Shown piece after piece: positions 18,042-26,581 of a stretch of 64,000 bases of DNA (the stretch's first letter is position 1; every line of letters begins with the position of its first letter). This DNA comes from Chitinophaga japonensis. Its GTDB lineage: Bacteria; Bacteroidota; Bacteroidia; Chitinophagales; Chitinophagaceae. The notes beneath the pieces are model-generated. The model was not told where the DNA came from and did not search any database. It saw nothing but the letters and a program-made list of their open reading frames with translations. Position numbers and translations under genes: made by a program. The DNA lies in assembly GCF_007830125.1 (NCBI RefSeq), contig NZ_VLLG01000006.1, positions 1-64,000 on the forward strand. Reading direction: 5' to 3'.

Positions 18042-18078
18042 CAAAAAAAAATCCTGTCCACCGGGAAGGCGGACAGGA
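18042..18078 (-). terminator. Rho-independent terminator for the DUF6520-like gene
   Basis: TCCTGTCC (18052-18059) pairs with GGACAGGA (18071-18078); on the minus strand the hairpin is followed by a run of nine T residues (18043-18051). It lies 42 bp past the stop of the small gene at 18121-18372. Confidence 0.88.
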
Positions 18079-18120
18079 ACTTTCAACCATAGTTAAACGA
18101 AGAGACTATAACGGCAAAAC

Positions 18121-18372
18121 TTATCTGAGGAATAAGATCTTCCCGGCCTCATAGGGCACATACTGGCCGGTAGAAGCATTATAGGTGTATGTGCAGGTGC
18201 CCCAATGGTCCCACTCGCATACATAATCGTAATCTTTAATGCCGGCAGGATAGAATTCGCCGTTGCTGGCTTTGTAATATACCGTGGGGGCGGTACGGGA
18301 AGTAGCTGCTACGGCGCCGCCAATACCTGCAGTGATGGCTACGGCCATCAGGATGATTCTCATCTTGTTCAT
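18121..18372 (-). CDS. Small exported protein, DUF6520-like
   Basis: 83 residues. The N-terminus MNKMRIILMAVAITAGIGGAVA is a clear signal sequence, followed by a short mature domain rich in Tyr and Trp with two cysteines (in DYVCEWDHWGTCTYTY) that could form a disulfide. The size and layout resemble the DUF6520 family of Bacteroidota; its function is unknown. The gene is alone, with a strong terminator downstream and a 276-bp gap upstream that includes a repeat element, so it is monocistronic. Confidence 0.78.
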   Translation of the reverse strand: MNKMRIILMAVAITAGIGGAVAATSRTAPTVYYKASNGEFYPAGIKDYDYVCEWDHWGTCTYTYNASTGQYVPYEAGKILFLR

Positions 18373-18535
18373 GGGTGTGTTACTTTTTACGGGTTTTATA
18401 ATTAAGGGTTTCAGGTTTTCAGGTCCGGGTCAAAAGATTACGGTTTACGGTTTTGATAATGGCTTAATTACGCTACGGCAATACAGGTTAATACCAGGTT
18501 TAGATCGTTTTTACTAAAATAAGGTATAAAAGTTC

Positions 18536-18650
18536 AAATTCCAAATTCCAAATCCCAAACTGGCGGCAATCCCCCGACTATTGGTAACAGTGCTTTACTA
18601 TTGCAGCCCTGCCTGCATTTTTGGAATTTGGGATTTGGAATTTGGAATTT
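18536..18650. repeat. MITE-like palindromic repeat, copy A (TTCCAAAT arms)
   Basis: A perfect 24-bp inverted repeat, arms at 18536-18559 and 18627-18650, built of TTCCAAAT/CCCAAA words, encloses a 67-bp core. The core, read on the minus strand, aligns with the core of the similar element at 26446-26553 (shared ACTGTTAC and GGGGATTGCC), so the two are copies of one dispersed element in opposite orientation. It lies between an ABC permease gene and the DUF6520-like gene. Confidence 0.75.
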
Positions 18651-19698
18651 ACATTTTTATCCGGGGATCTATAACGCTGTACAGCACATCCGCCAGGAGG
18701 TTAATGATCACGAAGATGCCGGCGGTGAACAGCACGGAGCCCATGAGCACCGGGAAATCGAACTGCTCCAGGGCGTCCACGGTTACCTTGCCGATGCCTT
18801 TCCAGCCAAAGATGTACTCCACGAAGAAAGCGCCGGCCAGCAGCTCGGCAAACCAGCCGGTAATGGCCGTTACCACGGGGTTCAGCGCGTTGCGGAGCGC
18901 ATGCTTCCAGATCACCACCCGGCTGCGCAGGCCTTTGGCGTAAGCGGTGCGGATGTAGTCCTGGCTCAGCACGTCCAGCATGGCGCTGCGGGTCAGTTGC
19001 ACGATAATGGCCAGGGGGCGTATGCCCAGGGTAATAGCCGGCAGCACCAGGTTGCGCAGGTTCAGTATGCGCCCGGCAAAAGGATCTATATCAAACAGGC
19101 TGCCCGTCATATGCAGGCCGGTATAACCGCTCAGCACAAAACCGAACAGGTAGGCCAGCACAATGCCGGTAAAAAAAGAGGGCGCGGAGATGCCCAGCAC
19201 GCTGGCAAATATGGCGCCGGTATCCATCCAGGTGTTCTGCTTTACGGCGGAAAGAATGCCCAGCGCAATGCCGGTTACGGTGGCAAACAGCATGGCCGCC
19301 ACGGCCAGCAGCAGCGTGCCGGGCAGGGCTTCGGTCAGTATTTCCCACACATCTTTCCGGCCCTGGTAGGAGCGGCGCAGGTAGGGCGTTTTCAGTACCA
19401 GTATCCGGGAGGCGGACAGGTGCAGCAGCGTTACGTGATTGAGCTTGTCCTGCGCTTCCTGCTCCGTATGGATGCCCAGGGGAGACAGGTCGTTCAGGTA
19501 CAGGAGGAACTGTAGGGGCAGGGGCTGGTCCAGGTGCAGCTCCCGCCGCACGTTTTCCAGGGAGGCCACGTCGGCCCGCTGTCCCAGGGTAAGCCGGGCA
19601 GGATCGCCGGGCAATACATTAAATAAAAGGAATACCAGCACCACTACACCGAGCAGCACCAGTATTCCGTAAGTTATTTTCCTGAGGAGGAAGCGCAT
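18649..19698 (-). CDS. ABC transporter permease, DppB/OppB type
   Basis: About 349 residues from the ATG at 19698 (MRFLLRKITYGIL); a TTG two codons earlier is less likely. Six membrane segments are visible, with the family N-terminus FLLFNVLPGDPARLTLGQ, a periplasmic loop (about 60-130) and the EAA loop QDYIRTAYAKGLRSRVVIWKHALRNA, here described by its DYIRTAYAKGL core. It forms half of a membrane channel that imports dipeptides, oligopeptides or related solutes. No ATPase, second permease or binding protein is next to it, so its partners are elsewhere. It follows the DoxX gene by 6 bp on the same strand. Confidence 0.9.
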   Translation of the reverse strand: MRFLLRKITYGILVLLGVVVLVFLLFNVLPGDPARLTLGQRADVASLENVRRELHLDQPLPLQFLLYLNDLSPLGIHTEQEAQDKLNHVTLLHLSASRILVLKTPYLRRSYQGRKDVWEILTEALPGTLLLAVAAMLFATVTGIALGILSAVKQNTWMDTGAIFASVLGISAPSFFTGIVLAYLFGFVLSGYTGLHMTGSLFDIDPFAGRILNLRNLVLPAITLGIRPLAIIVQLTRSAMLDVLSQDYIRTAYAKGLRSRVVIWKHALRNALNPVVTAITGWFAELLAGAFFVEYIFGWKGIGKVTVDALEQFDFPVLMGSVLFTAGIFVIINLLADVLYSVIDPRIKM

Positions 19699-19704
19699 GT
19701 GCAA

Positions 19705-20796
19705 CTATTCCGGTATATCGTTATAATGCCATTTCCCCTTAATGGTGCCCTGCTCCAGCAATATCAGGCAGGGATTGCTGCGGCCGGCTGTTTTGATGGC
19801 GGTGCCGTCCATCTGCACAAAGGGAAACTGCAGGCCGTGCTGCGCCTTGAAAGCGTCTACCGCTTCCTGGCCGGAAGCCGTAACGCCGTAGATGTACACC
19901 TCCCCTGCCTGCACGCGCTTTTGCAGCGCCTGCATGGCCTCATCCCAGCCGCTGCCGGCCTTCTCCGTGTTCAGCACCAGGAACAGGTACACCGGCGTTG
20001 GTTCCTGCAGGATGGCCTGCGTCTGGTCAGCGCCATCAAAATCCGTGAGAATAAAATCCTTGATGGCTGGTTCCGCATTGCCTTTCTGCACCAGCTTGTC
20101 CCGGCGGTCCACGAACTTCCAGGTGCTGTCGGACCAGGGATAGTTCTCCACGGTAAACTCTTTCTGCTCGCCGTTCTTTTCGTATATCAGCACGGTCTCG
20201 TATACATCCGGTTTGGCGCCCGGGGGCAGCTTCATCTTTTCCGGTATGTTGTTGCCCACTTTATAGGCCAGGCAGTCTACAAAAGGCAGGTGGTTTAACG
20301 TATACCACTGTACGCCGGCGGAAAATACCAGCGCTGCGATCATGATAACGGCCGAAGGCGTTTTGCTGAACAGGGGCTTAATGTGGCGGCGGTAAATGAA
20401 GATCACCACGATCATCACCAGCAGGGCCACATCTTTCCAGAACGACTGTTCCGCCGTGAGTTTGATACAGTCTCCAAAGCAGCCGCATTCCTTTATTTTG
20501 CCGCTGAACAGCGCAAAGGCGGTCAGGAAGGTAAAGAAGCCGATCAGCAGCAGCAGCAGGAAAGAGAACAACCGCATGCGGTAGCCGATCAGCACCGCCA
20601 CGCCGGCCACGATCTCGAACACGTTCATGATCACGGAAAACGCCAGCGAGTACGGCGAAAGAAAAGTAAGGTGCAGCACTTCGAAGAACTCGTCCATCTT
20701 GTAGCTGAGCCCCAGCGGGTCATTGGCCTTTATCAGGCCGGAAAAGATGAAGAGGACGCCTACCAGCACCCTGAATAGGTTTAGGATAATTTTCAT
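19705..20796 (-). CDS. BT_3928-like DoxX family membrane protein
   Basis: 363 residues. The N-terminal half is a four-helix DoxX/MauE-type membrane domain (about 1-135) with the motif FSGLIKAND near the start and a cysteine cluster KECGCFGDC (about residue 105). A fifth segment (about 147-163) leads to a periplasmic C-terminal domain (about 170-363) that looks thioredoxin-like in secondary structure but has no CxxC. This two-part layout matches the BT_3928 family of Bacteroidota. MauE relatives work in periplasmic disulfide chemistry, which may apply here (inference). The DUF1599 gene ends 30 bp upstream, so the three genes 21381-18649 may form one operon. Confidence 0.86.
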   Translation of the reverse strand: MKIILNLFRVLVGVLFIFSGLIKANDPLGLSYKMDEFFEVLHLTFLSPYSLAFSVIMNVFEIVAGVAVLIGYRMRLFSFLLLLLIGFFTFLTAFALFSGKIKECGCFGDCIKLTAEQSFWKDVALLVMIVVIFIYRRHIKPLFSKTPSAVIMIAALVFSAGVQWYTLNHLPFVDCLAYKVGNNIPEKMKLPPGAKPDVYETVLIYEKNGEQKEFTVENYPWSDSTWKFVDRRDKLVQKGNAEPAIKDFILTDFDGADQTQAILQEPTPVYLFLVLNTEKAGSGWDEAMQALQKRVQAGEVYIYGVTASGQEAVDAFKAQHGLQFPFVQMDGTAIKTAGRSNPCLILLEQGTIKGKWHYNDIPE

Positions 20797-20826
20797 GTCT
20801 GCAAGTATAAATAGGGTTCAATTTAA

Positions 20827-21381
20827 TTAATAATGTTGGTTCCCCTCCTCTATTTTGATGAGCGCGAAGAGGGCATAGTTGATGATATCCACGTAATTGG
20901 CGTCTATGCCTTCGGATATCAGCGTTTTACCGTCGTTGCGGAGTATCTGCTTAATGCGCAGCAGCTTGGTAAGAATAAGGTCTACGAAGGATTCCTGGCT
21001 CATGTCGCGCCAGGCTTCGCCATAATCATGGTTCTTGTCTTCCATTACCTGCCGTACATGCGCGGCCTGCGCTTCGTACAGGCGGGACACTTCCTCCACC
21101 GGCAGGTCCTGGTAGGGATTGCCCTGCTGCTGCCCCAGTTGTATCAGGCCGATGATGCCATAATTTACAATGCCGCGGAACTCGCCGTCCACCTGGTCTT
21201 CCACCTTTTGCGTGCCCAGCTCCTGGATGGTGCGGATGCGTTGCGCTTTAATGAACAGTTGGTCTGTAACGGAAAGCGGCCTTAACACCCGCCAGGAAGT
21301 ACCGTAGTCTTTTGTTTTTTTGATAAAGATGTCCTTACATGCGTCGAATGCCCGCTGGTACTGCTCTAAGGTTTTGTTCAT
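20827..21381 (-). CDS. DUF1599 domain-containing protein
   Basis: 184 residues from the ATG at 21381 (MNKTLEQYQRAFDAC); an upstream in-frame start would overlap the divergent folP promoter and was rejected. Two tandem helical repeats are evident (CKDIFIKKTKDYGTSWR... and HVRQVMEDKNHDYGEAWR...), each with an xKxxDYGxxWR motif, the hallmark of DUF1599. The fold is probably of the all-alpha NTP pyrophosphatase type (MazG-related) with acidic metal ligands; the substrate is unknown. It is divergent from folP, 43 bp away, a conserved arrangement in Bacteroidota. Confidence 0.88.
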   Translation of the reverse strand: MNKTLEQYQRAFDACKDIFIKKTKDYGTSWRVLRPLSVTDQLFIKAQRIRTIQELGTQKVEDQVDGEFRGIVNYGIIGLIQLGQQQGNPYQDLPVEEVSRLYEAQAAHVRQVMEDKNHDYGEAWRDMSQESFVDLILTKLLRIKQILRNDGKTLISEGIDANYVDIINYALFALIKIEEGNQHY

Positions 21382-21424
21382 GATCGTTATTATGGCAATA
21401 TGGATTAATTTGCAGGGCAAAATA

Positions 21425-22270
21425 ATGAAACTTACGCCATATACCATCAATTGCCGGGGAAAGCTGCTGGACCTTGCGGGGCCGGTAGTGATGGGCATCA
21501 TTAACCTGACGGACGATTCCTTTTACGCCGAAAGCCGCAGCCGGCACCTGCACCAGGTAATGGAAAAAGCGGGACAGCACCTGGCAGAGGGCGCCGGCAT
21601 CCTGGACCTGGGCGCGCAGAGCACCCGGCCCGGCGCTACCCTGATCGGCGCAAAGGAAGAGCTGGACCGCCTGCTGCCGGCCATACACGCCATCATCAAC
21701 CAGTACCCGGAGGCCGTGATATCCGTAGACACCTGGTATGCGGAAGTAGCGGAAAAAACCGTGCAGGCCGGCGCCGCCATTATCAATGACGTAAGCGCCG
21801 GCGACATGGACGCACAGATGCTGCCCACTGCAGGCCGCCTGCAGGTGCCTTACATTGCCATGCACATGCAGGGCACGCCGGCTACCATGCAGCAGGCGCC
21901 GCAATACGAAAATGTAGTGCAGGAGGTGCTGGACTATTTCATTCAGAAGCTGGCGCAGTGCAGGGCGGCCGGTATAGCCGATGTGATCATAGACCCCGGG
22001 TTCGGCTTCGGGAAAACGCTGGCGCATAACTATGCGCTGCTGCGGCACCTGGAGCTGTTCCATATGCTGGAGTGCCCGCTGCTGGCAGGCGTATCGCGCA
22101 AATCCATGATCTACCGGCTGCTGGGCACCACCGCGGCGGAAGCGCTGAACGGCACTACCGTGATACATACACTGGCTTTACAACAGGGCGTGCACCTGCT
22201 GCGCGTGCATGATGTAAAAGCGGCAGCAGAGGCCGTTCGCATCTGGCAATACATCAGCAACGGGGAGTGA
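21425..22270 (+). CDS. folP: Dihydropteroate synthase
   Basis: 281 residues from the ATG at 21425 (MKLTPYTINCRGK); the upstream extension overlaps the divergent gene. It joins p-aminobenzoate to dihydropterin pyrophosphate in folate synthesis, the step blocked by sulfonamides. Diagnostic motifs are MGIINLTDDSFY (family MGIxNxTPDSF), LDLGAQSTRPGA, INDVSAG, DPGFGFGKT and GVSRKS. Position LTDD replaces the usual TPDS proline with aspartate, a common variant in this phylum to my knowledge. The diadenylate cyclase gene follows 49 bp downstream on the same strand, a conserved folP-cdaA pair. Confidence 0.96.
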   Translation: MKLTPYTINCRGKLLDLAGPVVMGIINLTDDSFYAESRSRHLHQVMEKAGQHLAEGAGILDLGAQSTRPGATLIGAKEELDRLLPAIHAIINQYPEAVISVDTWYAEVAEKTVQAGAAIINDVSAGDMDAQMLPTAGRLQVPYIAMHMQGTPATMQQAPQYENVVQEVLDYFIQKLAQCRAAGIADVIIDPGFGFGKTLAHNYALLRHLELFHMLECPLLAGVSRKSMIYRLLGTTAAEALNGTTVIHTLALQQGVHLLRVHDVKAAAEAVRIWQYISNGE

Positions 22271-22319
22271 TCATATCATGTTGTGAAACATATGATAATC
22301 ATTTCCTATTTTTACAGCT

Positions 22320-23135
22320 ATGGATATGTTTCAACTTTACGACTATAAGTTCAACTGGCTGAATATTCTGGACCTGCTGATCGTTATTTTCCTGGTCATT
22401 CAACTGTACCGGCTGCTGAAGGGCACCCTGGCCTTCAATATCTTTGTGGGGCTGCTGATGGTATACCTGGCCTACTTCCTGGTGCAGGCGCTGCATATGC
22501 CCGTGCTCACCTCTATCCTGCAGAATTTTATCAATGTAGGCATCATAGCTATCATTATCATTTTTCAACCGGAGATACGCAAGTTCCTGCTGGTGCTGGG
22601 CAAAAAAACACCGCTCAGCAAAGACAGCTTCCTCACCAAGCTCTTTATGCCGGACCGCTTTAAAAGCTACCGGGAGGAGGAGAACATCATTAACGAAGTG
22701 GTTACCGCCGTGGGCCATCTTTCCGCCCGGCATACCGGTGCGCTCATCGTGATCGCTACTACCCACCGTGTGAAGTTTGACTCGGCCAGCAGCATTGCGC
22801 TGGACTGCAACATCAGCGCCAAGCTGATAGAGAGCATTTTCGCCAAAGGCAGTCCGCTGCACGACGGCGCCCTTATTATTGTGGGCAACAAGATACTGGC
22901 GGCCAAGGTGATACTGCCGGTGTCCGATAACCCTGACCTGCCCACCCGTATCGGGCTGCGCCACCGCTCCGCCGTGGGCATTACCGAGCATAGCGACAAC
23001 CTGGCCATTATCGTGTCCGAGGAACGGGCCACTATTTCCTACGCGCAGGACGGACGCCTGGTGCAGAACATTTCCCTGGAAGAGCTGAAGATAAAGATGT
23101 ATGAAGTGCTGGTGGATGGGGAGGTTAATATTTAG
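22320..23135 (+). CDS. cdaA: Diadenylate cyclase CdaA
   Basis: 271 residues: three N-terminal membrane segments (about 12-85) followed by the DAC domain (about 110-240) with the DGA motif in SPLHDGALII and the RHR motif in GLRHRSAVG. It converts two ATP to cyclic di-AMP at the inner membrane. In Firmicutes this second messenger controls potassium and osmotic balance; its role in Bacteroidota is less defined. The partner regulator CdaR is absent, as usual outside Firmicutes. A DHH-DHHA1 phosphoesterase that could degrade the breakdown product pApA is encoded 2.1 kb downstream. Confidence 0.95.
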   Translation: MDMFQLYDYKFNWLNILDLLIVIFLVIQLYRLLKGTLAFNIFVGLLMVYLAYFLVQALHMPVLTSILQNFINVGIIAIIIIFQPEIRKFLLVLGKKTPLSKDSFLTKLFMPDRFKSYREEENIINEVVTAVGHLSARHTGALIVIATTHRVKFDSASSIALDCNISAKLIESIFAKGSPLHDGALIIVGNKILAAKVILPVSDNPDLPTRIGLRHRSAVGITEHSDNLAIIVSEERATISYAQDGRLVQNISLEELKIKMYEVLVDGEVNI

Positions 23136-23403
23136 CGGTTGGAGAAAAATCCCTGAAAAAAGTTTGCGCTTTTTTTTATTATTCGTTTATCTTTATTTGT
23201 CATTCAACCTGTACTTTCAATAACTGCAATGTTGTTATTGTAGCGGTAGCTATTACCCTGGCATTTACTATTCATTATCCCCGGAAAAGATCATCATCTG
23301 CACTGTACTTACTTTATATATCCACCCCAATATAAAGTATTTACTATAGCGCTTTCATTTTTCGGCTCCCGTTTCCGCTGAAATCATAAATCTATATCAA
23401 CAT

Positions 23404-24240
23404 ATGAAAGATCTGCATTTTCTAAAACCATTACCTGTAAAACACAAGATACGGTTAGGGCCTAACCGGGACAGCGGTTACGTTGTATATGGCCGCATCT
23501 TAAAGGAAACTGATGTACTGCTTACCTACGGAGTAGGCTGGGAAGTGTCTTTTGAAGAGGACTTTAATAACGTGACTTCCAGCAAGGTACTTATGTTTGA
23601 TCCCACGATGTTCGGCAAATATTTAATTGATGCCAGGGCACTGGGGCGATTATTGATCACTTTCCGGATAAAGAACAGCATTTATTATCTGCGCAGGGCC
23701 TGGATTGCCTGGAGGAAGATGAACCAACTGAAGAAACGGCATATCTATTTCATCAATGAGGGTGTGGATACCGAGCCGTCAGCCCGCTATGATACAATGC
23801 AGCATCACCTGGACCGGTTTCACCTGTATGACAAACAGGTATTGCTGAAGATGGATATCGAAGGAAAAGAATACAGTATCTGGGAACAGGATATCAGTTA
23901 CAAACTGCTGACGAACGTAAACCAGATCCTTATAGAATTTCACGACATCAAAAATTTATTCCGGAGGTTTAAGAAGATCATCGAAAAGCTGAGAGTAAAT
24001 TACGAACTGGTCCATATTCACGGCAATAACTGGGGACAGGCCTTCTACCTCTATGGTATACTGGATGCTGAAGGTAATGACATTGCTTTGCCGGATACGC
24101 TGGAACTGACCTTTGTCAGAAAGGATAGGATCTCCCCGGAAGATGTTCTTGAAACCGCTTCTTATCCTGTCTCGGGTCTTGACTACCCGAACAACCCTTA
24201 CCTGCCGGACCATTCAATGGATTTCGTCAATCGCCTGTAA
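23404..24240 (+). CDS. FkbM-like SAM-dependent methyltransferase
   Basis: 278 residues, recognised weakly. LGPNRDSGYVVYG and LLTYGVGWEVSFEEDF near the N-terminus resemble a Rossmann entry, and VLLKMDIEGKEYSIW near residue 140 matches the LKxDxEGxE motif of FkbM methyltransferases, followed by ILIEFHDI. Such enzymes O-methylate sugars or other small groups. Residues 90-120 are an inserted basic helix. The gene stands alone with a 268-bp AT-rich gap upstream (23136-23403, nothing recognised in it) and a strong terminator downstream. Codon composition is more AT-rich than that of its neighbours, which may mean transfer. Confidence 0.65.
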   Translation: MKDLHFLKPLPVKHKIRLGPNRDSGYVVYGRILKETDVLLTYGVGWEVSFEEDFNNVTSSKVLMFDPTMFGKYLIDARALGRLLITFRIKNSIYYLRRAWIAWRKMNQLKKRHIYFINEGVDTEPSARYDTMQHHLDRFHLYDKQVLLKMDIEGKEYSIWEQDISYKLLTNVNQILIEFHDIKNLFRRFKKIIEKLRVNYELVHIHGNNWGQAFYLYGILDAEGNDIALPDTLELTFVRKDRISPEDVLETASYPVSGLDYPNNPYLPDHSMDFVNRL

Positions 24241-24251
24241 ATAACCGGCGC

Positions 24252-24294
24252 AAAAAAAACGGCCGTCTCCTTCCAGGAGACGGCCGTTTTTTTT
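24252..24294. terminator. Bidirectional terminator
   Basis: A long perfect stem (ACGGCCGTCTCC / GGAGACGGCCGT, loop TTCCA) is flanked by eight A residues on one side and eight T residues on the other, so it can stop transcription of both the convergent methyltransferase (plus) and FKBP (minus) genes. Confidence 0.93.
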
Positions 24295-24313
24295 ATTGCT
24301 TCAACGCCAGGTG

Positions 24314-25165
24314 TTATTTCTTTTCTTCTGCTTTGCCGGGTTTCACATCTACCAGCTCCACATCAAATACCAGTACAGAGTTGCCGGGGATGGCCGGGGG
24401 GCTGCCCTGCAGGCCGTAAGCCAGGGAAGAAGGAATGACCAGGGTAGCTTTGGCGCCCTTGTTCAGCGCGCTGATACCGGCATCCCAGCCTTTGATCACG
24501 AAGCCCTGCCCGATCGGGAACTTGATAGGCTCCAGCGGCATGCCGGGCCTTAAAGTGGAATCCAGGCTGGAGTCGAAGGTTTTGCCGTTCAGCAGCTTAC
24601 CGGTATAATGTACAAACACGGTATCGCCCGCATGCGGCTTGTCGCCGGAGCCGGCCTGGTTCACCGCTACATATACGCCTTCATCCGTTTTGGTGGCCTT
24701 CAGCTTGTGCTCGTCCAGGTATTCTTTTATTTCCTTTTCGTCTTTAGCGGTTTGATTGGCTGCAGAATATTTGTCTTCTACGGCGAAGGTCACTTTCAGC
24801 TTATCCCCTTTCTTGCCAAAAGGCGGGCGCGGCTCCGGTAAGGAGTCCCAGGGAATAATGAAAGTAGCGCTGTCGCCCTCATGCAGCAGGGCCAGCCCTT
24901 CCATGAGGTCGTACTTGTTCACTGACTTGGAGATCAGCACAGGTACGGGAGCGCCTACTAATTTGCGGGATTCTGCCAGTACAGAATCATTCAGGCGTTG
25001 TGTAATGTTCATCAGCACCGTATCGCCCAGCTTAAGCTGCGCACCGTTGCCCGATTTGTGTACGGTGTATTCCACACCACTGGGTGTTTTCTTGACACCG
25101 CCGGTACCGCAGCCGGCCATGATAAGACCTAATGCTGCAACAAGTAACTGATTGTTTTTTTTCAT
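24314..25165 (-). CDS. FKBP-type peptidyl-prolyl cis-trans isomerase lipoprotein
   Basis: 283 residues. The lipobox LIMAGC places the lipidated Cys at about residue 19, so the protein is anchored in the inner or outer membrane facing the periplasm. An N-terminal degenerate FKBP-like domain (about 28-130) precedes a canonical FKBP domain (about 180-278) containing DTVFVHYTGKLLNGKTFDSS, FPIGQGFVIKGWDAG and IPSSLAYG, each cited in part. It would speed prolyl isomerisation during folding of exported proteins. It is convergent with the methyltransferase and lies 114 bp after the DHH gene on the same strand. Confidence 0.92.
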   Translation of the reverse strand: MKKNNQLLVAALGLIMAGCGTGGVKKTPSGVEYTVHKSGNGAQLKLGDTVLMNITQRLNDSVLAESRKLVGAPVPVLISKSVNKYDLMEGLALLHEGDSATFIIPWDSLPEPRPPFGKKGDKLKVTFAVEDKYSAANQTAKDEKEIKEYLDEHKLKATKTDEGVYVAVNQAGSGDKPHAGDTVFVHYTGKLLNGKTFDSSLDSTLRPGMPLEPIKFPIGQGFVIKGWDAGISALNKGAKATLVIPSSLAYGLQGSPPAIPGNSVLVFDVELVDVKPGKAEEKK

Positions 25166-25279
25166 TCGTTGAGATTTGTATTTTCAAAGGTCTCATGGAA
25201 CCTCGCATTTACATGCCCCTGTGTAAGAAAATGTGCTATGCTCGGTTTCATCTGTAGGTATTTATTATCGTAGTTCTTT

Positions 25280-26284
25280 TTATTGTAATAACTCCTCGTT
25301 CTCCTGCACAGCTTTAATAAAGCGCTGTACGGTTTTATCCAGCGTATCGGTGCTCCGGCCGCCGGAAGCGTTAAAATGGCCTCCCCCTTCAAAATACCTG
25401 CGGGCAAAAGTGTTCACATCAAAATCGCCTTTGGAGCGGAACGACAGTTTTATCTCCTCTCTCCGGTCTATGATCAGGGCTGCCATCTTGATCCCCTGTA
25501 TAGACAGCAAAAAATTAACCAATCCTTCCGTATCGCCGGTCTGCAGGTCAAAACGCTTCAGGTCTGCATACGGTATAGCCATCATGGCCGTATTGTATTC
25601 ATAGAACACTTCCATACGGTGCAGCAGGCTGTGGCCTATAAAACGCAGGCGGTTTTCCAGGAAATTATCGTAAATGGCCTGGTGAATCAGCTCGTGTTTT
25701 AGTCCGCGCTCCAGCAGGTCTGCCACCATGCGGTGTACCCTGGCGGACGTGGAGGCAAACCGGAAAGACCCGGTGTCTGTCATCGTACCGGCATAAATGC
25801 ATTGCGCGATCTCGTTGGTAATATACTGCTCTTCCCCCAATTTATAAAGTGTTTCATAAACGAGCTGGGCAGTAGAAGAAGCAGCGGTATCGCTGATCCC
25901 GTAGTCGAAATCGGGCTGCGGTTCCAGGTGGTGGTCTATCAGTATCTTCACGCACCGGAGCTGCTCCAGGTAGGGCTGCATGTTCTTGGTGCGGTATAAT
26001 GCATTGAAATCCAGGCAAAACAGCAGGTCAATGCCCTGCAAAGCGCCCAGCGCCTTTTCCTGCATGGACTCAAAATCCAGCACCTGGTCTGCCCCTGGCA
26101 TCCATTTCAGGAAGTCCGGAAAGTTTGTGGGGGAGATCACGGCTACCTGGTGACCTTTCTGAATAAGGTAGTGATACAGCGCCAATGAGGAGCCCATCGC
26201 GTCCGCATCCGGTTTCTGATGCATGGTAATCACCACTTTTTTAGGGCTTTCCAGTAAAGGCTTGATTTCCTCGATCGGCTTCAT
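25280..26284 (-). CDS. DHH-DHHA1 phosphoesterase, NrnA-like
   Basis: 334 residues. The DHH domain (about 1-190) shows HQKPDADAMGSSLAL (metal ligands), FCLDFN, and LIDHHLEPQ, the defining DHH triad; the DHHA1 domain (about 235-334) ends with the substrate-binding EGGGHFNASGG. NrnA-type enzymes trim short oligoribonucleotides to mononucleotides and dephosphorylate 3'-phosphoadenosine 5'-phosphate; some also cleave pApA, the c-di-AMP breakdown product. With CdaA encoded nearby, a part in c-di-AMP turnover is plausible (inference). The start MKPIEEIKPLL is well supported. Confidence 0.93.
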   Translation of the reverse strand: MKPIEEIKPLLESPKKVVITMHQKPDADAMGSSLALYHYLIQKGHQVAVISPTNFPDFLKWMPGADQVLDFESMQEKALGALQGIDLLFCLDFNALYRTKNMQPYLEQLRCVKILIDHHLEPQPDFDYGISDTAASSTAQLVYETLYKLGEEQYITNEIAQCIYAGTMTDTGSFRFASTSARVHRMVADLLERGLKHELIHQAIYDNFLENRLRFIGHSLLHRMEVFYEYNTAMMAIPYADLKRFDLQTGDTEGLVNFLLSIQGIKMAALIIDRREEIKLSFRSKGDFDVNTFARRYFEGGGHFNASGGRSTDTLDKTVQRFIKAVQENEELLQ

Positions 26285-26445
26285 ACCAAGATTAAGCGGA
26301 TGTTAAAATATTGTTATGCGTTCATTTGAAACGAAGTGCGAAGTTCTTTATTTGGTGCAGAATTTCAAAATTTTGTCCCGGATTTATCTGATTAGCAAAT
26401 TCTGGTTATTTTTGCAAATTCCAAATCCCCAAAGGGGGAAATTCC

Positions 26446-26553
26446 AAATTCCAAAACCCAAATTCCAAAAGTTAGGCCAGGCCCTCAATAATATTGAACT
26501 GTTACTGACAATTAGGGGATTGCCACCATTTGGGAATTTGGGTTTTGGAATTT
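26446..26553. repeat. MITE-like palindromic repeat, copy B (TTCCAAAT arms)
   Basis: An inverted repeat (arms 26446-26469 and 26529-26553, words AAATTCCAAAACCC / GGGTTTTGGAATTT) surrounds a 59-bp core that matches the minus-strand core of the copy at 18536-18650. Additional ATTCCAAAT words extend left to 26415. The whole gap 26285-26581 upstream of ndk contains no gene; the element ends about 30 bp before the ndk start and may overlap its promoter. Confidence 0.75.
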
Positions 26554-26581
26554 TTAGACTTTTTAGAATTTAAACAACTAT

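Noticed and set aside
21320-21424. Upstream extension of folP
   Set aside because: It overlaps the divergent DUF1599 gene and the family start is at 21425.
23140-23185. Terminator after cdaA
   Set aside because: The A-run/T-run around TTTGCGC gives only a very weak stem; not listed as a terminator.
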